This document shows, one piece after another, positions 55,300-64,000 of a stretch of DNA of 64,000 bases. Both the position numbers and the translations under genes were made by a program. Each line of letters opens with the position of its first letter. Position 1 is the stretch's first letter. The DNA lies in assembly GCA_964034945.1 (NCBI GenBank), contig OZ035962.1:109991034-110055033 (forward strand). The letters run 5' to 3'. The notes beneath the pieces were generated by a model, which saw nothing but the letters and a program-made list of their open reading frames with translations, was not told where the DNA came from and searched no databases. This DNA comes from Chrysopilus asiliformis (taxonomy: Eukaryota; Arthropoda; Insecta; Diptera; Rhagionidae).

Positions 55300-57000
55300 A
55301 ATTATTCTTTTAACCGATTTGTCGAAAAACCGTTAGTTTGCAAATTATTCGCAAAAATATGATTTTTTACATATTAATGAAAATATCTCAATAACGGTAA
55401 TATATAACGGATAACGGTAAGAGACAAAATTGTGCAGAATGCCATTTTCATTAATTCACTTCATACATTCAGTCAGCAAAAACCCGTTAATTTTCGAGAT
55501 AATCGCAAAAAACTGTTTTTTTGGAAATAACGGTTTATCTCGATAACAGGTTGAGATATCGAGTTATAGCTAAAGACGAAAGTGTGGGAAATTTTATTTT
55601 CTCCAAGTTTTGTCATACTTAAGGCCACTAAAAAACGCGTAGTTTGGGAGTAAATCGAGAAAAACTAAATTGCGATTTTTGAAAAACCGCCATTTTGGAT
55701 ACTTCCGGTTAACGGATCTTCACCAAAAGTTGATAGGATCGTCCCATTTCAGGACCCAACATGCCTATAAAATTTCATGGCGCTAGCTCTATTAGTTTTT
55801 GAGAAATCTTGTACACAGACTGACAGACAGAAAGACATTTTTTAAATATGACTCCAATCGACTCAGGAGTGATCGGGAAATGTTTTTTAGGCAAAATTAA
55901 GAGGTCGAAATTTTTCATGAATACAATACTTTATTATACTCCGTAGAAGAAAGTAAAAATGACTTGGTTTCAAATAAATAAGATAAAACAGTGAATTTGG
56001 TATTTACCACATGAATTTTACCGTTATTCCGTTATTGGGAATGAATGATCGATGAGAAAACTTTAATATTATCATACTAATATATATAAAAATAAGTTGG
56101 TGTCTGTCTGTCTGTCTGTTCCTCTTTCACGCAAAAACGGCTGAACCGATTGACTTGAAATTTGGCATGAGTGTCTGTGGTAGTTCTGGTTCCAACATAG
56201 GCATACGGAAAAGTAGCGCGAGGGGTGGGGGGAGTAAGGGGAGGGGGTAAAGTGATTTCGAAACTTAGTTTTTGCGCTATGTTACTCTTTCGCGGGGAAA
56301 CTACTGAACCGATTGTCCTGAAATTTGGCATAGATGTTCGTTCCAACATAGATTCATTAAAAAGTAGCACGAGTGGTGGGGGGAGTAAGGGGAGGGGGTA
56401 AAGTGAATCCGAATGCTGCAATTGATTGTCTTTTTGTTAATTTTTGATAACCATTTTCCGAGGAGAAAAAACTTTAAAGAAAAGCAAAGACCGCCCTACT
56501 CTAAGCTACCTAATTTCCAGTCACGCTTTTAGCCGGGCGAAGCCGGGTCCAAATTCTAGTAGTATATAACTTCTTATACTTTCGTATATGTTAAAAAAAA
56601 CATTTCCTGAATACTTCCCAGTCGATTGGAGTAATTTTACAAAACTGTTAGTCAGTCTGCCAGCGTACAAGATTTCTCAAAATATACTTGAGCTAGAATC
56701 ATGAAATTTTACAGGAATGTACGGTCATAGAAAGGAACGATCCTATGGTGGAAATCCGTTAGCCGAAAGTAAACACAATGGCGGCTTTTTGAAAGCCGCA
56801 ATTTAATTTCTTGCAGTATACTCCGAAATTACGCATTTTTCAGTAGTATTATTCACAAAAGTTGAAGATAGTGTAATTTCCCATACTTTTGTCTTTTATG
56901 AAGACTCAATATCGCAAACCGCTATTGAAATATACCGTTAATTGGAAAAATCTGTTTTTTTTTTGTCATTACCTTAAAAACTTGGAGCTTTTCGGTGGTT
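55300..57000. repeat. Very large foldback with a Helitron-like element in its loop
   Basis: The sequence 55560-55960 recurs inverted and diverged at 56570-56960. Matching blocks include AAATTGCGATTTTTGAAAAA / TTTTTGAAAGCCGCAATTTA, CACTCCAATCGACT-type / AGTCGATTGGAGT, AAATCTTGTAC / GTACAAGATTT and ACAGACTGACAG / CAGTCTGCCAG. The loop (about 55990-56570) carries an intact family 1 Helitron-like element. The outer left part also holds degenerate repeats of AATATCTCAATAACGGTAA. No coding sequence. Arm limits are approximate. Confidence 0.6.
56072..56559 (+). mobile_element. Helitron-like element, family 1, full-length copy
   Basis: 488 bp, A|TCATACTAATATATATAAA at the 5' end, GTCT microsatellite, the body with GGCTGAACCGATTGACTTGA, two GGGGGGAGTAAGGGGAGG blocks, then CCGGGCGAAGCCGGG and AAATTCTAG|T. 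The A|TC...CTAG|T structure with a subterminal hairpin is that of a non-autonomous Helitron. Confidence 0.8.
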
Positions 57001-57124
57001 CACTCGACTGATAATGAAAAGAAATCATTGTCTACTAAAACAAAAGGATCACGAAAGATCCTAGGAGCTGGTAAACGATAATTTTTAGGCCGCCTTTAAC
57101 TTCTGTTCTACAGAAGATCCCATC

Positions 57125-57156
<32 letters not shown>

Positions 57157-57480
57157 CAATATAAAATCGGAAGAATCTTCTGGTGTTGTCCAAGACTGGG
57201 AAAAAGCAATGGAAATTTAGGGCAGTTTTTACCGAATGCTTGCTAGAGATTATCGAAATAGAAGACAAAAAATGATAGAACTTATAAAAATGGACATGAC
57301 TTTTAAATCTTGAAGGCACTCTTGGTAAAGAAACTTATAAATCGAAGCATTTCATTTAAATTACTAAAAATGACCACAAAAACCTTGCAGATCTCGCAAA
57401 TCCTTTTCCCTGAAAATGCTCCTGCACCCCACATCAACGCAAGATGTAGCTAAAAGTAAATAAAACAAATTTCGTGATCT
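57001..57480. other. Gene-less stretch with a TTTA microsatellite
   Basis: (ATTT)n repeat at 57125-57156; otherwise nothing recognised between the foldback and RpL26. Confidence 0.6.
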
Positions 57481-57536
57481 TTTTGATGGAATTTAAAATT
57501 TATTGTAGTAAAAACTTTCGCTTGCAAGTCACACAT

Positions 57537-57986
57537 TTATGCCGTCTCCATTGGTTGAGCGGCGGTCTCTTCTGTGTATTTGCCCTTGTCCTTGCCAAGC
57601 GCTGCCAAACGTCCCTTGCCCCTCCTCTCGAGGATCTTCTTGCGATCCTTGTCCAGCTTCAATTTGACTATTAAACATTTTGATGGATGGATACCGACGT
57701 AGACATTGGTTCCATTCGCATTTTCGCGCTGGATCTTCTCGATGTAAACAACGAACTTCTTACGGTAGACCTGGACGACTTTGCCGACTTGGTTACCTTT
57801 GAAGTGGCCTCGCACTACCTGAACTTCGTCGTCCTTGCGGATTGGCATCGAGCGGACGTTGTATTTCTGTCGGAGCTCTTTGGACAATGGGGCTGACATT
57901 AGTCGCCGCCGAATGTGCGATGGCGCTGTAAAGTGGCGCTTGCGGTTCTTCCTGCGGGAGGATGTCACAAACTTGTTGAACTTCAT
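57537..57986 (-). CDS. RpL26: 60S ribosomal protein L26 (uL24)
   Basis: Uninterrupted 149-residue coding exon starting [19 protein letters not shown] and ending [13 protein letters not shown], the length of Drosophila RpL26. A KOW-type segment lies around residues 49-80 ([20 protein letters not shown]), followed by [16 protein letters not shown] and a basic [17 protein letters not shown] tail. uL24 binds 25S/28S rRNA near the polypeptide exit tunnel. The Met at 57986 is chosen over upstream in-frame codons because it lies just inside the exon: an acceptor (TTTTCCAG) precedes 58003. A 5' non-coding exon ends at 58210 with donor GTGAGA, giving a 206-bp intron in the leader. Poly(A) signal at 57499-57504 (minus). 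No defects. Confidence 0.97.
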   Translation of the reverse strand: MKFNKFVTSSRRKNRKRHFTAPSHIRRRLMSAPLSKELRQKYNVRSMPIRKDDEVQVVRGHFKGNQVGKVVQVYRKKFVVYIEKIQRENANGTNVYVGIHPSKCLIVKLKLDKDRKKILERRGKGRLAALGKDKGKYTEETAAQPMETA

Positions 57987-58255
57987 TTTGTTAGTGTCGC
58001 TTTCTGGAAAAGATGGGAAAATGAAACAAGTTTTAATCACACGGAGAGCATGAGAAAGTTAGGTTATGTCACATCACTGCCATGAAAAATGTAATTAATC
58101 GCTCGGTTACACAATTTGTCACAGAATTTTCCGCACTTTTGTTAATCGAATTACATTTTCCGACGGATTTGCAATGGAAAATTAACTTCGATAACCAGGA
58201 AATTCTCACCTTAACAACGTGGTTTTCCTACGCGTCTTGACAGTTTCACAGTTCA

Positions 58256-58268
58256 AGAGAAAAGAATT
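58256..58268 (-). promoter_or_regulatory. Probable TCT initiator of RpL26
   Basis: On the minus strand ATTCTTTTCTC lies about 54 nt upstream of the leader donor at 58210. Fly ribosomal-protein genes start at such a polypyrimidine TCT motif, producing 5'TOP mRNAs under translational control by TOR. Start predicted at the C at 58264. Motif match only. Confidence 0.5.
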
Positions 58269-58269
58269 T

Positions 58270-59638
58270 TCGCATTCTTGATGAGTTGACAACACAGCTG
58301 AGTGAGATTCTTCTGCGAATCCTAGGTCTCACAATGAATTGGGTAGCGAAGTTTCTTTTCGAAAATTTTTTTTGTACGAAGCATTTTCCATAAAAATCAC
58401 TAAAATTAAATTATGTTTGATTGAGAGGTATCAAAAATGGTATCTCTGTCGCAATTAGGTTTTTTTGAATAACATAAATAATCTGAAAATTAAAAATAGC
58501 GATGGGTGGGGTGTGGCTAAAAAAAGCAGTTACAATTTTTAGTTGTTGGTAAAGTTTTTTTTTAAATATTTTTTCTAAATATCGATTTTCCGCATTGAGA
58601 ATAGAAATAACTTTCCACATAAATTACAGATAGAAATGCAGTGAAACATCCATATAACGATATCTCCATAAAAACGAGTTTTTTTCATTCCCCGCCATTT
58701 TTTTTTGAAAATGGGTAAAGCTTAAAAGGATATAATTCTTAACAAAATGTTAACGTTTTTTTTTCTCAAAAAGAATTCAACCACATGCTGTTGATTTTTC
58801 AAAAAATTTACTGTACAAATAAAAAACCGCTCTTAAGTTTTCAAAACCATAATCGAAACACTTTTTAAATTTCTACGTGTAAGTGAAATTTATTTACCAA
58901 TTCGGCTCTGAATTAATCAGAAAATTTAAATTTTGTTCGTCAAAACAAGAAAAGTAATTGAGAGAGAAAAAAAACGGTTTAAAATTTATATCAACTACAT
59001 TGAACATTTGGAAAGTAGGTGTGTCACATCGACGTGTCGTCTATAAAACAATCCAAAATATTATTTAATTCTATCTAGCGTTTGCTTGCGTAGATAAACA
59101 TACATCAAAATTGGTTATAATTTGACCACAAATACATTGAAAATATTTTAAATGAATACGCATTGAAAAATTTAATGATGGGTATTTGATACAAATTCTG
59201 TCCACGCTCGATTTTATTAGAATTTTATTTATGGGCTTCCAAAAGGTCTCATTCATACACTGAAAGTAATTTAAAATTCTTGTTGTGTGTTTTTTTTTTA
59301 GAAAAATACACAGAGCCGAGCAACAGAGTATGTAATTTAATGCATTTTGTTATCGGTTTTTTTCAGTTGGATTCAAAGTATAGTAATAAATCTTCGTCTG
59401 GGCCGCACACAATCGAAGATTAGGCCGAGGCTCCACCACGTACAGTAAAACGAACAACCCGGGGGACCTTAAAGAAAAGTCACTTTGGAGCAGGTTCTCA
59501 TTCAAGTTTCGTATTTGGAAGTAGTCAAACCGCGGGACGGCATAGAAATTTAATTTTAGTTGGAATATTGCAGATAATTTAATTTTTATTTGATCTGAAT
59601 TGCCATTAAAAGTGTAAGATAGAAACAGAAAAAAAATC
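58270..59638. other. Gene-less stretch between RpL26 and the acyl-CoA dehydrogenase start
   Basis: Intergenic. It presumably holds the promoters of both divergent genes; I see no further gene. Confidence 0.5.
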
Positions 59639-59849
59639 ATGAATCACTTGAGAAGGATTCCATTGAGAGCTGTGAGTGTTTTTAAGGAAAATAAAGGACT
59701 TTCCTGGATTATAGTGGAGATTTTTGATTTTTTTTAGATCTCAAACGCCGTTCAAAGGCAACAGGCGATGAAGTTCTCTGCTGAGGGGCAGGTGAAAATG
59801 CCACCAGTCACATTTCTTACCGACGATGAGAAAATGATGAAGGAAACTG
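59639..59849 (+). CDS. Probable short/branched-chain acyl-CoA dehydrogenase, first two exons
   Basis: Exon 1 (59639-59671) encodes MNHLRRIPLRA and ends at donor GTGAGT; exon 2 (59738-59849) follows TTTTTTTAG and ends ACTG|GTAAGA. The joined start MNHLRRIPLRAISNAVQRQQ is arginine-rich without acids, like a mitochondrial targeting sequence. It is followed by MPPVTFLTDDEKMMKET, which resembles the first helix of ACADSB-type enzymes (TFTDEEMMIK in human). The enzyme oxidises 2-methyl branched and short acyl-CoAs in isoleucine breakdown. No later exon is visible up to 64000, so either intron 2 exceeds 4.1 kb or the gene is broken. The call rests on a short match; another acyl-CoA dehydrogenase is possible. 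Confidence 0.6.
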
Positions 59850-62527
59850 GTAAGAAACCATACAAGTACACGATATTTTTGTAATTATAATTTTTACAAA
59901 TTACAAAATCATCTGATGGTTCTAAAATATTTAAAAAAAACTTCTGATTTGATCGTTTTTATCTTTTATCAAAATTTTAATTTGAAAAGCGTTTTTCTTT
60001 GCTCTGAATATCGTGTGCTTATTTGCTGATAGTGTCTCTATCTCCGATCTGCTGCCACGATGGCAATTCACTTTCCCCTTATATAGCAGACATTTGAATT
60101 GATTTTATTTTAATAAACATTTTATAATGATTTTGATAAGAATCTATTGTTGTTTGTAATTTAATTCAATCACTAGACAATAATTGACCCTCGATTCAAA
60201 TCTAGAGCAATGTTTTATTTGCATTCTATTTAATTTAAAATTGAATAATCTTTAAGATAGTTGTGGTTTGAATTTGTTACTTAATTTTCTTATTGCTTAA
60301 ATTGGTTGGAATATTATTATACCCTATTTGATAAGGCTGTCAATTTCGTTATTAGCGAACACAACGAATTTGCAGCCAAACCCCAATTGACCAATGTTGG
60401 AATTTTTGTACCGTGTCCAAATGTACCACGCAATTTTCCTTTATAATGTTTAAGAATATTTGTGGGAAAATTTGGAATTATGGACCTTATGGTACAAAAA
60501 GGACAATTTTCCCAGGAAAAAATCTTGGATTTTCAGTCAAAATTCCATAAATCGTACCTTCGGTACTTGGTACAAGATGATTGGAAACCCAACTGGTTTT
60601 CCAATCAATTTGGTCAATTGGGACAGTGAATATGTTAACGGTTTTAGGATTCTGAAGGCTTTTAACTATTTATTAAAAGTGAAAAACTTTTGTCTTCTTT
60701 TAACTATAATCAAAACACACGAAATCAGTAAACCTAACGTTTGAATATATTATAGTAATGTTCATAAAATTGTAGAAATTTTTTAACATTTTCTGCAATT
60801 TGCGTCAAAGTTTTTTTCATCAGTCTATTTCGAAAGTGGCTAAGCAGATTGATCTGAAATTTAGCAGGGGTTTTTGTTGGATATTTAGCTGTAATAAGGA
60901 TAGTTAAAAACTTCATATAGATAAAGAGAAGTTGGGATGAAAAAGAAAACCATTCGCTCGAGTTAATTCGGGGTGCGCGATTAGGGCTCTCAGTGTCTAA
61001 AAACATACAAAACCTGTATTTTGTTAAATGGGTTTTGTCACTTTCAAAAACGTTTTACCTAATCTAAAGAGATGGTGTTGTAGGGGTGGAGGGAGGAGAG
61101 GCGGGAGGGGGAGGCTCCGGTGGTAATCTCCATACATAAAATCGAGAAAAAGTGGGACGGGGAGAAAGCCTCAAATTTGCGTGACGAATTTCATGGGCAG
61201 CCCCTGATATTTTCTAATAGCATAGTTTTTGAATAAAAAAAAATACAATAGAAACTAGCGGGCCCAGCTATTACGTGAGCTTCAAATAATTTCTTAAGTG
61301 TGTTGCACATCATGTAAGGTGTTTTAGCATTCGTTCTTGGCATTTTCAGCTCATCTTGAGATAATAATCCCATTATAGCTCTAAATTATCATTCAAAAGC
61401 CGGTTAACGCGATTCAATGGAAACTACATGTGCTTCGTACAAATTTTACTTTCGCTTTTTATGTGAATTTACTGACAATACGTTAAAAATTTTAAATTAC
61501 ACAGCCATTGTTTTAAAGCCCATTAAAATTCAAACTATCGCATTGACATTGAATATTTATTGTTTGTATTGTATTTACCTGCGAATTTTCGATCACATAC
61601 TTTTATTCTAAAGCAATTTCGGAGTTTAGGTTTTTTCGGTACGGTTTTTAGATATTGCGTGCATTTTACATAAATTTTTCATTTCGTGTTTGTTAGAACG
61701 TAAAGTTGTTTTCCATGGTACAAAAAATAACTATAATTGACGCACGTAAAAACGCTTGTTTTCGTGTATATCATCTGAGAAATGGAAATTTTAAAAAAGA
61801 TTTCTTGTTTTCGATGTGTGTCGATGGTGGTTGCCAAGCGAATAGCGTGTTTTAAAGTAGGGTAGCCTATAGTCAGATATTAGAATGACCAGCAAAAATT
61901 ATTTGATTGGCTAAAAATAATCTGTTTTTATGATAAGTAAATAAAATTCTGCGGTTATTTTGTTTGTGTCTTAGTTGATCGTCTGATCATTTCGATGTTT
62001 TTAGCCGAGCACCACTGAAGATCGCCCTGGGATCTGGAAATCGAAATTAAAGTCAAGGAATTGACCTAGAATTTAGCGGTTATATAATATAATCGCACCA
62101 TTCTGTTGCTATTTCGCATATCTTATCGGTTTAAAAATGCTTTTCAAGAGGCTTGGCGCGAAATATTATGCAGCGAAATACGTTATTCGATCATTGATCT
62201 TAGTTAATGCAGCATAAGTAATGCTTTACTTTCCGTTGTGTTTTATATCGAGTTTTTTTGATGATGAAAAATTATATGTTATAAAAAAATTTGGAAACCT
62301 TTGGGGCTACCGAAAATTTGATCTCACCTTTTTTGTTGCTTGTAGATACTCTTTTTGAATCTGAAAAAGTACTCCATTTTTTGCACCTTGTTTGAATCTC
62401 CGTGCCATCTATAACTGGATAAATGTTTTTTTTAAAAACAGATCCAAAATAAATTTTGTCTGCAATACATTGAATTAAAGTTCAATAGTACACTATTGTC
62501 TATAGAATGTGATGATTGTGTGACGAG
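59850..62527. other. Probable intron, no exon recognised
   Basis: AT-rich sequence after the exon 2 donor. 60838-60880 (AGATTGATCTGAAATTTAGC) is a lone copy of the module shared by several repeat families here; 61077-61110 is a GGGAGG-rich tract. The frames at 60460-60744 and 61417-61611 show no domain. Confidence 0.45.
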
Positions 62528-62835
62528 CACTCAGAAAAATTGAAAAAAGTAGTCGATTTACTTACGCCGTAATTGGGTTCCTGCAGGAAAATTTAACCTA
62601 TACTAGGCGCGCGTTCACCTACGCAAGGAAAAGTAAATGTCTGTCAACTTGGGGTGCAAACAATTCAAAAATTAAACCTTCTGCAAGTAGGGGGTAATGT
62701 GCTGCAGGAGTTGACCCGATATAGGTATTTCGGGGATGTAATGTTATGTAATGGATAACTCCGTCTACCTGTTACAGGCCAGGAATTTACTTGTCAAAAA
62801 GTTGACTTGGATCAGCTTTATAATTTTTCTGAGTC
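62528..62835. mobile_element. CACTCAGAAAAATG MITE, diverged copy 3
   Basis: CACTCAGAAAAAT at the left, ATTTTTCTGAGT at the right; inside, TTACGCCGTAATTGG, GGCGCGCGTTCACCTACG and GTCAAAAAGTTGACTT match the copies at 8515 and 12372 in order. Lacks clean TA flanks and has diverged, so it is older than those. Confidence 0.65.
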
Positions 62836-63075
62836 TGGGCTTTCAGATTTTAAAAGCTCCTTTTGGTCTCCTCGCGAAATGTCTTTAAATTACGCCACTG
62901 GTCGGCATACTTTTTTTCACCAAACAGAGTTGGTCACCTTAACGTGCAATATTTTAAATCCAAATGCTCCTATAGCATTAGTTTTTCTAATGGTACATTT
63001 GAAAAATTTCGGCACACTTGATAGATTTCAATTTCTCCGTGGGTATCCTTGCTTGGACCATTACATTTTTCTATA

Positions 63076-63549
63076 TCATACTAATATATAAAAATGAGTT
63101 GGTGTCTGTCTGTCTGTCTGTTCCTCTTTCACGCAAAAACGGCTGAACCGATTGACTTGAAATTTGGCATGAGTGTCTATGGTAGTTCTGGTTCCAACAT
63201 AGGCGTACGGAAAAGTAGCGCGATGGCTGGGGGAGTAAGGGGAGGGGGTAAAATGATTTCGAAACTTAGTTTTTGCGTTATGTTACTCTTTCGCGGGGAA
63301 ATTACGGAACCGATTGGCCTGAAATTTGGCCTATAGGGTCCAGCCCCAACATAGACCCATTAAAAAGTAGCCCGAGAGGTGGGGGGAGTAAGGGGAGGGG
63401 GTGAAGTGATTTCGAAACTTAGTTTTTGCGCTATGATACTCTTTCGCGGGGAAACTACTGAATCGATAGGCCTGAAGTTTAGCTCCAACATACATAGACC
63501 ATCAAAAAAAAAATTGAAAAAACCCGGCAACGACGGGTATGCAAGCTAG
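63076..63549 (+). mobile_element. Helitron-like element, family 1, full-length copy 2
   Basis: 474 bp: A|TCATACTAATATATAAAAAT, GTCT microsatellite, the GGCTGAACCGATTGACTTGA body with two purine-rich blocks, then CCCGGCAACGACGGG, TATGCAAG and CTAG|T. It has the same terminal hairpin subtype as 30508-33831, differing from the CCGGGCGAAGCCGGG subtype at 1390 and 56559. Confidence 0.8.
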
Positions 63550-63559
63550 TTTTAGAATA

Positions 63560-64000
63560 AAAACATAAAAGCTACAATTGCCAGGGGCCAATCGTCGAAT
63601 ACTTTATATGATGACAGACAAAATGCTTATTTAAAGATTGCTTTTGTATAGGACAGGGGGAAAGGAGTGGTCCGATTGGATTTTCATGTATGAATGAGTT
63701 ATGTAAAATAATATTCTAAATACTTTTGATCTTTATTAAGTTTTCAATATCACTCACCGTTTCCAAGAAAATTGCAAAAAACTGGAAAAAAGAAAATTGG
63801 AGAAGGAATGGTCCAATTTTGCCCGTTCAAGAAATTAACCTAACCTTTTACGAGAAACCTTATTATACAATACTTAAAGTCTCTAGCTCAATCCTTTCGA
63901 AAGTTATGGTAGAACTAATTTACAGAAAATTTCAAGTCGAGTTATTTAAAATACGTAAAATGGACACATCGACAGACAGATGCAGACATCCTCATGACTG
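63560..64000 (+). mobile_element. Diverged DINE-1/mini-me-like element, truncated by the window edge
   Basis: AACATAAAAGCTACAATTGC opens it 10 bp after the preceding element; TGGTCCGATTGGATTTTCAT, TTTACGAGAAACC and CTCTAGCTCAATCC follow in family order and a GACAGACAGATG tract begins near 63972. Much more diverged than the other copies. Confidence 0.5.

Noticed and set aside
57987..58040. Upstream in-frame extension of RpL26 (18 extra codons)
   Set aside because: The extension crosses a splice acceptor (TTTTCCAG before 58003) and is intron sequence; MKFNKFV matches the known N-terminus and length of the family.

Overview
This is a TE-saturated, AT-rich piece of a dipteran nuclear genome, almost certainly a higher (brachyceran/cyclorrhaphan) fly. 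The evidence is: (1) an intact gene of the DUF1091 family, which is expanded in flies; (2) RpL26 and Rpn10 genes whose translations are near-colinear with what I recall of the Drosophila proteins; (3) spliceosomal introns, many only 53-66 bp long; (4) seven copies of a DINE-1/mini-me-like repeat with a GTCY/GACR microsatellite core, an architecture known from flies; (5) DD41D mariner remnants (the rosa type, named from a tephritid fly). Nothing prokaryotic, no CRISPR array and no tRNA or rRNA gene was seen.

Layout. 1-27 kb has no gene I can support and is a graveyard of small transposons: piggyBac-, pogo-, hAT-, mariner- and Harbinger-like MITEs, foldbacks, Helitron-like and DINE-like copies. 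The best is a complete non-autonomous hAT element (7111-8252) with an 8-bp target duplication and a decayed transposase start. 27.2-30.2 kb holds a four-exon DUF1091 gene (27780-28499) bracketed by two same-strand DINE-like copies and by two broken mariner fragments. 30.5-33.8 kb is a Helitron-like element split by a 3.0-kb LTR-retrotransposon derivative with a 4-bp target duplication. 36-43 kb is again repeats (a foldback with a Helitron-like element in its loop, a Harbinger-like MITE, a zinc-finger fragment).

The gene-bearing end is 43.4-59.9 kb: Rpn10/PSMD4 on the minus strand (eight exons, one 7.3-kb intron packed with repeats), PBDC1 on the plus strand (three exons), RpL26 on the minus strand, and the first two exons of a probable short/branched-chain acyl-CoA dehydrogenase on the plus strand, whose remainder lies beyond the window. 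Three of these are housekeeping genes for proteostasis: ubiquitin capture at the proteasome (Rpn10), chaperoning of eEF1A (PBDC1) and the large ribosomal subunit (RpL26). I see no operon-like coordination; they are ordinary neighbours separated by repeats.

The most unusual non-genic signals are two near-perfect hairpins (23814-23944 and 54668-54803) with the same central core but unrelated arms, two large foldbacks with a Helitron-like element in the loop, a 245-bp higher-order tandem array inside an Rpn10 intron, and a short sequence module shared by several otherwise different repeat families. No new biochemical system is evident; the novelty here is in the mobile-element biology.
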